Positions 50,603 to 58,523 are shown, counted from the first letter of the stretch. The stretch is DNA of 64,000 bases from CAIVPM01 sp964615145 (GCA_964615145.1 CAZTOP010000012.1:1-64000), one strand, 5' to 3'. A program made the numbers and translations. The notes: a model not told the origin generated them from the letters alone.

Positions 50603-52552
50603 TTAATCTTTTCTGTAATAATTTGTTTCGTAACTTTCTGCTGTTAAAGGCAGCCCAACAGCCCAACCAATAGGCTCACTCATTATGGCATTTACTTCGT
50701 CTGTACTACCAAACTCATTAGGAGTGTCTAACACGACTTCATCGTGAACGTGCATTGCTATTTTATACCCCTTTGTATTTAAGGCTAACATCTTTTCAGC
50801 TAAACAATCTCTTGCAATTGCTTGTATAATGTTCTCAACCAATTTACCGCCGTAGGTATCTTGTCGCCCCCACGTTTTTGTAGTCTGGTTCATACCATCG
50901 TACACCAAAGACATATTACCAAATTTGCCCTCGATTAATTTCGGATTGTAATAGCACAACTCACGTTTTGATGGTAGTTTTATAAAGAGAATATTGTTTC
51001 TAACTTTAGCAGAAATGTTATGCTGCATATACCTTGTTTCGCCTGTGTCAACAGCTTCAATAGCCATAGCTTCAACATCATTCCAGAGCTTTACAATTGC
51101 TTTGTTTGCATTACGCCACATTGCAACCAGTTTAGGCAATTCCTCTTCTTTCAACCCCATTTTCAAAGCCCCCATTTTTATTAGAGCATTTGCCCCACCT
51201 TGATAACCTAAAGCCAACTCCGATACTTTACCTTTTTGCCTTAATGAAGAACCTTTAGTAACGCTTTCAATAGGTACTTTGAACATTTGGGCGGCACTAG
51301 CTTCGTAAATTTTGCCGTGAGTTCTAAATACATCCATTCTCCACTTCTCATTGGCTAACCAAGCAATAACACGAGCTTCAATAGCGGAGAAATCGGCAAC
51401 AATAAATCTGTGATTTGCACTAGGTATAAAAGCCGTTCTAATCAATTGGCTTAATGTATCTGGTACACTTCTATAAAGCATTTTCAACAGTTCCGCATCG
51501 TTATCTAACACTATGTTTCTTGCAAGGTCTAAATCGCTTAAATGGTTTTGAGGTAAATTTTGCACCTGCACCAAACGACCTGCCCAACGTCCAGTTCTAT
51601 TAGCACCGTAGTATTGTAATAAACCCCTTGCCCTTTCATCTTTACCAATTACGTTACTCATAGATTGGTATTTTTTAACAGATGTTTTAGACATTTCTTG
51701 TCTAATCTCTAAAACCTTTTTAACAACTTCACTATCGGTACTTTTAAGCAATAAAGGCACAGCTTCTTTTGTTAGAGAGGTTACAGCTTCGTTAGTTTCG
51801 ATACTTAGCCACTCTTTCAATTGTGCAGCACTATTAGGGTTGTCTAAGCCAGTTAATTCTATTGCTTCTTTGGTTAAATCCTCACGGTTGTTAAAGTCAA
51901 TCGAAATAGCATTTTCAATAAATTGAGGTTGTAATAAAATGCCGTAGTTGTTGATTTGTTGATCCAAATACCAGAGTTGTTTTTCTTTAATAGGTATTTC
52001 AAAAAAAGCAATGTGTTTTCTTATCGTTCTTTCGACAACAACGTCTTGAATACAATAATTTTTAAAATCGTTCCACTTATCAATATTGTGTTCTGGTAAG
52101 TTCCTGGTTCTTTCGCCGTTTGCTTTAGTTGGTTTGCAGGGTAATGAGAAATATCGAATGAGTGTTTTACCTATGGTATCTTTCTTTTCATCAAGTTTTA
52201 ACACTTTTGCAACTGCATCTAAACTCATTGGTAAACCCAACATTGCTGCTTTTATCATTGTACATTCCCATTGTTCAATTGGCAATTCAGTATTCAACCA
52301 TTTAGTTAAACAAGTGTGTTCAAAATTTGCGTTGAATGCAGTCTTTAAAATGTTTGCATCTTTTAGAAAAGACATAAAGTCGATAGGTAGCTTTTCGCCT
52401 CTCTCGAGGTCAACTATTTTAACCTCTTCATCATCGAAAGCATAGGCAAACATTAGCACCTTGAAATCGGTGGCATTTACGTATTGGTAAATGCCACTTT
52501 TTTTCAAGTCCACATTGCTGTAAGTTTCTATATCTATTGCCAAGGTTCTCAT
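50603..52552 (-). CDS. Phage family-A DNA polymerase
   Basis: 649 residues. N-terminal 3'-5' exonuclease ('LAIDIETYSNVDLKKSG', 'TAFNANFEHTCLTKWL', 'YCIQDVVVERTIRKH'). Polymerase motifs A 'FIVADFSAIEARVIAWLA', B 'RQKGKVSELALGYQGG' and C 'IAMHVHDEVVLDTP'. No 5' nuclease domain. Start overlaps the DGR target 2 stop as TAATG, so the target and the polymerase are co-translated. Confidence 0.95.
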   Translation of the reverse strand: MRTLAIDIETYSNVDLKKSGIYQYVNATDFKVLMFAYAFDDEEVKIVDLERGEKLPIDFMSFLKDANILKTAFNANFEHTCLTKWLNTELPIEQWECTMIKAAMLGLPMSLDAVAKVLKLDEKKDTIGKTLIRYFSLPCKPTKANGERTRNLPEHNIDKWNDFKNYCIQDVVVERTIRKHIAFFEIPIKEKQLWYLDQQINNYGILLQPQFIENAISIDFNNREDLTKEAIELTGLDNPNSAAQLKEWLSIETNEAVTSLTKEAVPLLLKSTDSEVVKKVLEIRQEMSKTSVKKYQSMSNVIGKDERARGLLQYYGANRTGRWAGRLVQVQNLPQNHLSDLDLARNIVLDNDAELLKMLYRSVPDTLSQLIRTAFIPSANHRFIVADFSAIEARVIAWLANEKWRMDVFRTHGKIYEASAAQMFKVPIESVTKGSSLRQKGKVSELALGYQGGANALIKMGALKMGLKEEELPKLVAMWRNANKAIVKLWNDVEAMAIEAVDTGETRYMQHNISAKVRNNILFIKLPSKRELCYYNPKLIEGKFGNMSLVYDGMNQTTKTWGRQDTYGGKLVENIIQAIARDCLAEKMLALNTKGYKIAMHVHDEVVLDTPNEFGSTDEVNAIMSEPIGWAVGLPLTAESYETNYYRKD

Positions 52553-52935
52553 TAGCTTAATAGATAATATCTTTCGTACAACTCCTTAAACTGTTCAGCA
52601 GCATATTTCGCTAAGTCTCTACTTTTGAAGCAAAGGCGGGAGGAAGCAAGCGTAAGCGTAAACCAGCCATAGACGTCGAGGAACACAAGCCCATTTTCTA
52701 AATTGAAATATGGGTAATATTTTTTTTCATTATAATTACTCCAGTCTGGCATCCATTCTTTACCCTCGTTTGCAACAAGGTTTAATGCTGCAATAACGAT
52801 TATCAAATCAGCGTGTGCAGTTAAAGCCACTTGATGTTTTTCTGGCATTGCAGAATAGTCTGGCAATGCTTTGTCTCTATCAATGCCTAATACTTTATAG
52901 GCATCTTCTTTTGTTTTTATTTCTGTGTGTTTCAT
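52552..52935 (-). CDS. DGR target protein 2
   Basis: ATG at 52935 (MKHTEIKTKEDAYKVLGI); the longer frame to 53001 crosses the end of target 3. 127 residues with the same domain order as targets 1 and 3. The variable segment reads 'VFLDVYGWFTLTLASSRLCF', more hydrophobic than in the others (Leu, Tyr, Phe, Leu, Leu at diversified positions). No signal peptide. Stop overlaps the polymerase start. Confidence 0.85.
   Translation of the reverse strand: MKHTEIKTKEDAYKVLGIDRDKALPDYSAMPEKHQVALTAHADLIIVIAALNLVANEGKEWMPDWSNYNEKKYYPYFNLENGLVFLDVYGWFTLTLASSRLCFKSRDLAKYAAEQFKELYERYYLLS
52632..52693 (-). repeat. DGR variable repeat 2
   Basis: 12 substitutions relative to the TR over about 61 bp, all at template adenines, including one GAC to GGC change (Asp to Gly). 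Confidence 0.92.
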
Positions 52936-52951
52936 TTTCGTAAGTGTGGGG

Positions 52952-53395
52952 TTAGTTATTAATGTAGTCTTCGTACAGTTCCTTAAACTGTTTTGCGGCA
53001 TATTCCGCTAAGTCTCTACTTTTGAAGCAAAGGCGGGAGGAAGCAATCGTAACCGTATTCCAGTCACTGACGTCGTCGAACACAAGCCCTTTAGCTTCTT
53101 CGTTGTGTTCAAAAAATAAATACCATTTACGCTCACTACTATTGCTCCAGTCTGGTTTCCAGTCTTCGTTAAGAGCTTTAGTAATAACCTTTAGTTTTTC
53201 ACTACTAATGTTGGGTATTGCACTAGGGTCAACTTTTAATAAGTTGCAAGCATCTTCAAACGTTTTAACCTTGTCTTTGATATTGGTAATAAATGTTTCT
53301 TTACCGAAAATGTCTTTTAGTATTTCTTTAAATGTATCACTACTTTTATCATAAGTATTTTGTAGTTTTATTTCATCAATGCTATAACTTTGCAT
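52952..53395 (-). CDS. DGR target protein 3
   Basis: 147 residues. N-terminal helical part ('TYDKSSDTFKEILKDIFGKETFITNIKDKVKTFEDACNLL') is clearly homologous to that of target 1. The variable segment is 'VFDDVSDWNTVTIASSRLCF', closest to the template (7 changes). First gene of the DGR cassette, after a strong terminator. Confidence 0.85.
   Translation of the reverse strand: MQSYSIDEIKLQNTYDKSSDTFKEILKDIFGKETFITNIKDKVKTFEDACNLLKVDPSAIPNISSEKLKVITKALNEDWKPDWSNSSERKWYLFFEHNEEAKGLVFDDVSDWNTVTIASSRLCFKSRDLAEYAAKQFKELYEDYINN
53029..53089 (-). repeat. DGR variable repeat 3
   Basis: 7 substitutions relative to the TR over about 61 bp, all at template adenines. Confidence 0.92.
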
Positions 53396-53424
53396 AAGTT
53401 TTATATTTACTAGGTTTGATAATA

Positions 53425-53455
53425 AAAGGAGTGTAATTAAGAGTTACACTCCTTT
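53425..53455. terminator. Terminator between the ssDNA-binding protein gene and the DGR cassette
   Basis: A perfect 12-bp stem AAAGGAGTGTAA/TTACACTCCTTT (53425-53436 with 53444-53455) with a 7-base loop. On the minus strand it is followed by a T-rich tract. Confidence 0.75.
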
Positions 53456-53463
53456 GTTGTTTT

Positions 53464-54024
53464 TTACATTAAATCGTCTGCTTCAAAGCCATCGTTGAAG
53501 TCGTCAGAGGCTTTGCCACGACCGCTTAATGGTTCTCCGTCTTTGATTTTTTGAATGTGGTTTAATCCGCAAGCAATACCCTTGTTGCCACTTGTATTGA
53601 ATGGGTAAAATGTAACAGATACACGACCGAAACAACCGCTATAAACTTCGTCTTGCTCCAAGATTGGGTTTACATTCTTATCTACAATGCCTGGTCTTGT
53701 TGTAGCATTTGCATTTAAGAAATAAGAGTTTGCATAAGCATCGTCTTCGGGTCTATCAATGTCACCATCACGTAAAGGAGTTTTGAAATTCGCAGTAGGA
53801 ATTTTACCTCCAAACTTTGATTTCTTACCCTCTTCTTTAGCTGCTTCAATAGCTGCTTTAATTTTAGCGACTGTTTCAGTATCGCTTTTAGGGATAATAA
53901 GAGAAACGGAGAACTTTTTTGTTGCTCCCTCTTCAATTGCTACTGGCTCCCAAATGTGGGCGTAGCTTAATCTTACCAAGCCTGTAACTACTTTTGTAGA
54001 GGCTGTTTTTGTTTCTGTACTCAT
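53464..54024 (-). CDS. DUF2815 ssDNA-binding protein
   Basis: 186 residues. 'TGLVRLSYAHIWEPVAIEEGATKKFSVSLIIPKSDTETVAKIKAAIEAAKEEGK' and 'PLRDGDIDRPEDDAYANSYFLNANATTRPGIVDKN' are typical of DUF2815, phage single-strand binding proteins of the T7 gp2.5 type. Usually encoded next to DUF2800 and polymerase genes, as here. Acidic C-terminus ('DDFNDGFEADDLM') fits an SSB tail. Confidence 0.92.
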   Translation of the reverse strand: MSTETKTASTKVVTGLVRLSYAHIWEPVAIEEGATKKFSVSLIIPKSDTETVAKIKAAIEAAKEEGKKSKFGGKIPTANFKTPLRDGDIDRPEDDAYANSYFLNANATTRPGIVDKNVNPILEQDEVYSGCFGRVSVTFYPFNTSGNKGIACGLNHIQKIKDGEPLSGRGKASDDFNDGFEADDLM

Positions 54025-54066
54025 TTTGTTTTATATTAATTGTGAGAAAAAAAATTATTGTTGTAT

Positions 54067-55242
54067 TTACATTACTTCGCCGTTGTGTACTGCGAAATCA
54101 CTTTTTGCAGCTTCATTACTGTTAAGCTCTGGTCTTTTGTCGGTAACTTCTACAAGTGTTGGTTTTCCCTGTGGTTTTATGATGTGTTCACCAAGCAAGG
54201 TGCTAAACTCTGCTTTTGTAATTGCTTTCTCCATTGCAGTAATACCAAGTAGTTTTTTGGTATAAATCACATCTTCTTTAAAACCCTTATCAACCAATAC
54301 TTTTGCAATGGTTTCTTCATCCTTATAAACCCTATTGCTGCGACCCTCAACCAGTTTGAACCCATCCCATTTTTTACCGTTTTCAATCGCTTCCATTAAA
54401 GCAAATTCTTTTATAGAAGTAGCCCAATTGGTTAATAAATCGATACGTTTTAAAATGTCTGAAACTTCTAAGTCTGTGAGTGTTGTAGGCTGTGCGAAAT
54501 CGTATTTAGCAATTTGTAGATTTTCCTCTGCCAAAGCCCTGCAAGTATTTTTAGCTTTACAGAATTGGCAATGCTTACCAGTCTTAAAATCGCCACCACC
54601 ATCAAAGGCTAATTGTGCTTTTGGTATCAGTTCCTCAATCGCCCAAGTGCCTATGTCTGCAACACTCATTTCGTAAGTAGAGATGTTATCCAAACGAGGT
54701 TGGTAGATAGTCATTCTAACAGTCTTAATGTCATATAAGAAATCAAATTCTCTCAAAGCCCCAAGACTGTACAACATCATTTGTTTATTTTCCTCTGCAC
54801 TTACTGAAACACCTTTACCATATTTTAAATCGATAATATCTAAAACATCATCGGCAATAATGATAACGTCACCAGTTCCAAACCCCTCTGGTACATAAGC
54901 AGTCAAATCGAGTTTAGTTTCTAAGAACAATTGTGCATCTTTAGTGCGGCTTTGTGCCTCTGCAAAACGTTCCAATACAAATAGTGCATAGTTTTCGGCG
55001 TAGTCAAACATATTATCTTCATATAGGCTATCGCTTGTAATCTTTTTCAACTCACTTTGATACTTTTGTTTAGTAATCATTTGTGCTTTGTTTCTAATTA
55101 TCAACTCACCTAATGAGTGTGCAAGTGTTCCCTCTCTTGCTGCTTGCCCTGCTTTGTCGGGGTAATTAAGTTCAAGCCTTGCACTAGGTGTACAAGCTAA
55201 CCAACGAGAAGCTCCAGAAGGAGAAAGTATTGCGTGTGACAT
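54067..55242 (-). CDS. DUF2800 RecB-like nuclease
   Basis: 391 residues. N-terminal 'LSPSGASRWLACTPSARLE', nuclease core 'GTGDVIIIADDVLDIIDLKYGKGVSV' (G-x-x-D ... D-x-K) and C-terminal Cys cluster 'KHCQFCKAKNTCRALAEEN', typical of PD-(D/E)XK nucleases with a Cas4-like iron-sulfur site. Works with the SSB and polymerase in phage recombination or replication. Confidence 0.92.
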   Translation of the reverse strand: MSHAILSPSGASRWLACTPSARLELNYPDKAGQAAREGTLAHSLGELIIRNKAQMITKQKYQSELKKITSDSLYEDNMFDYAENYALFVLERFAEAQSRTKDAQLFLETKLDLTAYVPEGFGTGDVIIIADDVLDIIDLKYGKGVSVSAEENKQMMLYSLGALREFDFLYDIKTVRMTIYQPRLDNISTYEMSVADIGTWAIEELIPKAQLAFDGGGDFKTGKHCQFCKAKNTCRALAEENLQIAKYDFAQPTTLTDLEVSDILKRIDLLTNWATSIKEFALMEAIENGKKWDGFKLVEGRSNRVYKDEETIAKVLVDKGFKEDVIYTKKLLGITAMEKAITKAEFSTLLGEHIIKPQGKPTLVEVTDKRPELNSNEAAKSDFAVHNGEVM

Positions 55243-55246
55243 AATC

Positions 55247-55645
55247 TTAAAGGGCTTCTAATTTGGTTTTGAAATCTTGATAGTGTTTTCTTTCTAAAGT
55301 AGATACACTTTCAGCTCCATCGAATGTTGCTAGTAATGCTTTGATACTGTCTTTCTTACCTGCTTTAGCTTTAACGGCTACGGCTGCTCTTAGCTCTTCG
55401 ATAGTAATTTTGTCAGTTGTTTCTAATTTTTCGCCCAATGGTTCTGTTACTTCTACTGGGGGAACTGTTGCAACTGGTGCAAGCTCTTTTACTACTGTTT
55501 CTTTTGTTGGTTGTTGTTGTGGTGCAAGCTCTTTTACTACTGTTTCTTTTGTTGGTTGTTGTTGTGGTGCAATCCCTTTGAAAAGATTGCCCAATACTTC
55601 TAACAAGTCTGGTGAAGCTGTTAGGGTGACTGTGATGTTTAACAT
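55247..55645 (-). CDS. Phage early protein with repeat linker and SAP-like C-terminus
   Basis: 132 residues. N-terminal beta strand 'LNITVTLTASPDLLEVLGNLF', a linker of two identical 15-residue repeats ('APQQQPTKETVVKEL'), and a C-terminal helical domain ('EELRAAVAVKAKAGKKDSIKALLATFDGAESVSTL'). The last part resembles the C-terminal domain of small proteins coded next to DUF2800/DUF2815 in many phages. Function unknown, probably DNA binding. Confidence 0.7.
   Translation of the reverse strand: MLNITVTLTASPDLLEVLGNLFKGIAPQQQPTKETVVKELAPQQQPTKETVVKELAPVATVPPVEVTEPLGEKLETTDKITIEELRAAVAVKAKAGKKDSIKALLATFDGAESVSTLERKHYQDFKTKLEAL
55476..55565. repeat. Perfect 45-bp tandem duplication
   Basis: Two identical 45-bp units (55476-55520 and 55521-55565), in frame, encode the 15-residue linker repeat; a third partial copy starts at 55566. 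Identity implies recent duplication. Confidence 0.9.
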
Positions 55646-55743
55646 TTTGTTTTATTTTATTGTTAGTGAAAAATTTTAATAAAAGCCCTGTTGTAGAAAC
55701 AACTAGGCGTGTTTTCGTTCCACACGAAAGTTGACTGTATTAT

Positions 55744-55977
55744 TTAATCTATTACGCAGTTGAATTTGCTTTGATGAATTACATAAATTTTAATGTAATC
55801 CTTATACCATTTTTCCATCATTACAATTTTTAAAGCCTTAACTTGATACTCAATTTCCTTTTCTATATAATCTAAATCTTGCTTATGAATAGCAGCTCTT
55901 ACAAAAGGAAGTGATACAGTTTTTTGATAAACTTTAACAACCTCATTATGTGCATTGTAATAAGCAACTATTTTCAT
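55744..55977 (-). CDS. Hypothetical early protein (77 aa)
   Basis: Charged protein without membrane segment. ATG overlaps the stop of the upstream small membrane protein gene as TAATG. No recognised domain. The 98-bp gap below it holds only short hairpins. Confidence 0.55.
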   Translation of the reverse strand: MKIVAYYNAHNEVVKVYQKTVSLPFVRAAIHKQDLDYIEKEIEYQVKALKIVMMEKWYKDYIKIYVIHQSKFNCVID

Positions 55978-56144
55978 TAGTTACAATTGAAATCTTCACC
56001 TGTTAAATCCCAACCTTTATTGATGTCTTTAGTCTTACTTTTATCGTTGGCATATTCTCCTTTATCATAGAAATAACAAGCCATAGCGATTACTAGGAAA
56101 ATGCCTATTACTATCCAAGTGTAGTAGTTGTAATTAGTTTGCAT
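55977..56144 (-). CDS. Small membrane protein (55 aa)
   Basis: ATG at 56144, TAA at 55977-55979. One hydrophobic helix near the N-terminus ('WIVIGIFLVIAMACYFY') followed by a charged tail ('GEYANDKSKTKDINKGW'). Tight packing with both neighbours (TAATG overlap downstream, 4 bp gap upstream) supports it. Role unknown. Confidence 0.65.
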   Translation of the reverse strand: MQTNYNYYTWIVIGIFLVIAMACYFYDKGEYANDKSKTKDINKGWDLTGEDFNCN

Positions 56145-56148
56145 ATCG

Positions 56149-56418
56149 TTAATTTAATTGTAATTGAGAATTTAAAATTTGTTGAAATTTTTGCTCTGCT
56201 TTTTCACGTAATTGCCATAATACATTTAATAGGCAATCGCTTTTGATGTTTAACCAGTCAGTAGGTCTTCCACTCATATATTCTTGGCTGCATTCAATAT
56301 TTGCTTCCTCGTCTAAATCGCACACACATACATAATCAACTGTAACTCCCTCAATGTTTCCTTTCGTGTGTTCTGGTAATACCTTGTGAGCTAATATTTC
56401 AATAGTTGTTTCTAGCAT
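56149..56418 (-). CDS. Hypothetical early protein (89 aa)
   Basis: Acidic beta-alpha protein ('VTVDYVCVCDLDEEANIECSQEYMSGRPTDW'). No recognised domain. Part of the leftward early operon. Confidence 0.5.
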   Translation of the reverse strand: MLETTIEILAHKVLPEHTKGNIEGVTVDYVCVCDLDEEANIECSQEYMSGRPTDWLNIKSDCLLNVLWQLREKAEQKFQQILNSQLQLN

Positions 56419-56444
56419 ATAGTCAGTTTTGTTGTTTTAAAATT

Positions 56445-56464
56445 CCCCTCTTAGAAAAGAGGGG
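56445..56464 (-). terminator. Hairpin in the early operon
   Basis: CCCCTCTT (56445-56452) pairs with 56457-56464 around a 4-base loop. The minus-strand sequence after it is AATTTTAAAA, so termination would be partial. Confidence 0.45.
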
Positions 56465-56480
56465 GTTCTCAATCTGTGTG

Positions 56481-56561
56481 TTATTGTGGCTTAGTTATAA
56501 TGCCAGTTATAACCTCAACCATTAACTCGATTAACTCCTTATTGGTTTGCACCTGGTTCAT
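56481..56561 (-). CDS. Possible 26-residue peptide
   Basis: ATG at 56561, TAA at 56481-56483; starts MNQVQTNKELIELMVEVITG. It begins right after the stop of the 113-residue gene, which is typical of this operon, but it is so short that it could be chance. Confidence 0.3.
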   Translation of the reverse strand: MNQVQTNKELIELMVEVITGIITKPQ

Positions 56562-56562
56562 C

Positions 56563-56904
56563 TTAAAGTATGTCGTTAAAAAGTAAATTCTCTAATTGCA
56601 ATTTTTGTTGAGGGCTTAATAGTTTGCTGCTTAACAAAAATTTGAAAGTGTTTTTTTTTGTTGAAATATGAACACTATCGCCATCAACAAATACACTTGC
56701 TTTATTGGCTAAAAAGTCTTTAATTAAATTGTATAAATCAATAAACCATTTTGCGTGTTCTTGCTTAGTAAAGTCTTTAATTATGCTTACTTGTCCTTTA
56801 CCCCAATAGCATCTTATTGGCAGCGGATTTGTTTTAGCACAATACCAATCGGAACTTTCGTCTTTAACTATTTTCGGTGTTAGTTTAGGCTGTAACTGGT
56901 TCAT
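56563..56904 (-). CDS. Hypothetical early protein (113 aa)
   Basis: Soluble protein with 'SSDWYCAKTNPLPIRCYWGKGQVSIIKDFTKQEHAKWFIDLYNLI', a pattern with no family I can name. Overlaps the Cro-like gene by 20 bp, so translation is coupled. Confidence 0.55.
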   Translation of the reverse strand: MNQLQPKLTPKIVKDESSDWYCAKTNPLPIRCYWGKGQVSIIKDFTKQEHAKWFIDLYNLIKDFLANKASVFVDGDSVHISTKKNTFKFLLSSKLLSPQQKLQLENLLFNDIL

Positions 56905-57109
56905 TGATTTTCTCTATTAAATCTTCAAAATTTTTACCCGTATGTTCTTTTATAGCTAATAAGCTACCGTACTTAGTTAAATTGTCACTACCTCTAGTAA
57001 TTGACATATCAATTGTTTTTTCTTGAATTTCAAGGTTTAAAGCAATTTTTAGGCGTAATTCTCGGTTACTCTCAATCAGTTCTATAAACTCTTGTTTTAA
57101 TTTGTACAT
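56885..57109 (-). CDS. Cro-like regulator candidate
   Basis: I use the ATG at 57109 (MYKLKQEFIELIESNRELRL); the frame to 57154 would cross the operator. 74 residues. The mid part 'KIALNLEIQEKTIDMSITRGSDNLTKYGSLLAIKEHTGKNFEDLI' can be read as a short HTH. It is the first leftward gene and is divergent from the S24 repressor, the position of Cro. Confidence 0.65.
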   Translation of the reverse strand: MYKLKQEFIELIESNRELRLKIALNLEIQEKTIDMSITRGSDNLTKYGSLLAIKEHTGKNFEDLIEKINEPVTA

Positions 57110-57153
57110 ATATTTATTATATTTGTGTAACACTTCGTTACTAATTCGGCACA

Positions 57154-57203
57154 AAAATATATGCTAAACAATTGCGTATGCGAAAATATATGCTAACTTT
57201 TTG
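57154..57203. promoter_or_regulatory. Operator region of the lysogeny switch
   Basis: AAAATATATGCTAA occurs twice in direct order (57154-57167 and 57183-57196), 29 bp apart, with a related GCGTATGC between. TAACTTTTTG at 57194-57203 is a possible -7 box for the repressor gene. The region lies between the Cro-like and repressor genes. Confidence 0.55.
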
Positions 57204-57234
57204 CACAAGTTATTAACATTTTTATTGACACACT

Positions 57235-57972
57235 ATGTCACAAGAACTAAAACCAGAGGAAATACTTAAAGCAGCAAGAGAGGCTAAAGGCTATACACAA
57301 ACACAATTAGGTGAACTTGTTGGGCTTAAATTAAGAACCTATCAGACGCTTGAAAGTGGCGTTTTTCCTACTTTTAAAACAGATAGCATTCAGAAACTTG
57401 ATACTATTTTAGGAACTAACTTATACGCTTTAATTTATGCAAAAAAACGAGCAATAACTCCGCTTTCAATAACAGTAGTTAATGGTGATGGGCAAACGCA
57501 AACTATTAAAAACAGATATTTAACAAATAGAAGACATAAGAAAAATGAAGTTATAAGTTTCGATGGAGTGCCAGTTTACGACATTGATTTTGCAGCAGGT
57601 TTTGTAGAGTTGGTGCAAGAACAAAACCAACAGCCAATAGCAACTTTATCTATACCAGAAGTACAAGGTTGTGATTACGTTATAAGGGCGAAAGGTGATA
57701 GTATGGCAGACTTAATAAATGATAAAGATTGGATTGGAATTAAACGTGTAGAAGATAAATTCGACTTGGCTTTTAGTAACGTTTATGCTATTGTTACAAA
57801 GGAATTTTACATATTAAAATTTGTACAATTTTGTGAAAAAGAGGGCTATGTAACACTCGCTTCTTATAACAATAGTATTTACCCTCCTTATCCTTACGAG
57901 TTAAATAAAATAATTGATATTTTTGTAGTTAAAACAATTCTCCCTTTTAGTAAAATTAAAACTTTAATCTAA
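57235..57972 (+). CDS. S24-type phage repressor (LexA/CI-like)
   Basis: 245 residues. N-terminal XRE HTH ('EILKAAREAKGYTQTQLGELVGLKLRTYQTLESG'). C-terminal S24 domain: cleavage site Ala-Gly near residue 121-122 ('DIDFAAGFVEL'), nucleophile S156 in 'RAKGDSMADL' and K195 in 'FYILKFVQF'. It should hold the prophage silent and be cleaved in the SOS response. Its stop overlaps the lipoprotein start. Confidence 0.9.
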   Translation: MSQELKPEEILKAAREAKGYTQTQLGELVGLKLRTYQTLESGVFPTFKTDSIQKLDTILGTNLYALIYAKKRAITPLSITVVNGDGQTQTIKNRYLTNRRHKKNEVISFDGVPVYDIDFAAGFVELVQEQNQQPIATLSIPEVQGCDYVIRAKGDSMADLINDKDWIGIKRVEDKFDLAFSNVYAIVTKEFYILKFVQFCEKEGYVTLASYNNSIYPPYPYELNKIIDIFVVKTILPFSKIKTLI

Positions 57973-58523
57973 TGAAAACACTTTGCACAATCTTAATCGT
58001 ATGTTTTGCTTTATTTGGTTGCGATAACACAAATACAAAACCGACTGAAAATTTAACAAATAACGTTGATACTTTAAAACGTTTATTTACATCTGTGGAC
58101 GTTTTCAAAACCCATTTCAATACCTTTAGTGAAAAAGTAAAATCTGGATTTAGTGTTGGTGAAACATCTATATCAAACGGAGAAATAAACAATACTTTTA
58201 GTTATCTATTTAACGACAACCTCTCTGTTGTTGGGTCTTTAAACAAACAAGACAACAGCATAAAAGAAATTATGTTTATTGGTAGTGGTGATGGCACAGC
58301 AACATCTGGAGCAGACATTTTAATTATTGCAGCTTCTTTAATTTCAACTTGCGAACCAAATTTAACACAAACTCAAAAAGATAAAATATTAAACAATTTA
58401 GGTTTTATAGACGGCTCTTTACTATCTAGCGAAGCACCTAAGAAAGCTATTAGCAACAACATTTCCTACACTTGTACCCATAATGAAGTTACTGGCTTTA
58501 ATATGTTCATATCTAAATTATAA
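57972..58523 (+). CDS. Lysogeny-operon lipoprotein
   Basis: 183 residues with a lipoprotein signal peptide (MKTLCTILIVCFALFGC, lipobox LFGC). The rest is a soluble domain with no recognised family. It lies between repressor and recombinase with start-stop overlaps on both sides, so it is expressed in the lysogen. Position and surface location fit a superinfection-exclusion protein, but this is inference. Confidence 0.65.
   Translation: MKTLCTILIVCFALFGCDNTNTKPTENLTNNVDTLKRLFTSVDVFKTHFNTFSEKVKSGFSVGETSISNGEINNTFSYLFNDNLSVVGSLNKQDNSIKEIMFIGSGDGTATSGADILIIAASLISTCEPNLTQTQKDKILNNLGFIDGSLLSSEAPKKAISNNISYTCTHNEVTGFNMFISKL

Noticed and set aside
49664..53089. Dispersed repeats as a CRISPR array or insertion sequence
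   Set aside because: Only four copies, in coding and non-coding contexts, with adenine-specific differences and a reverse transcriptase nearby; a DGR explains all of it.
55646..55743. Small RNA between early genes
   Set aside because: There are two short hairpins but no promoter or clear terminator, so nothing can be claimed.
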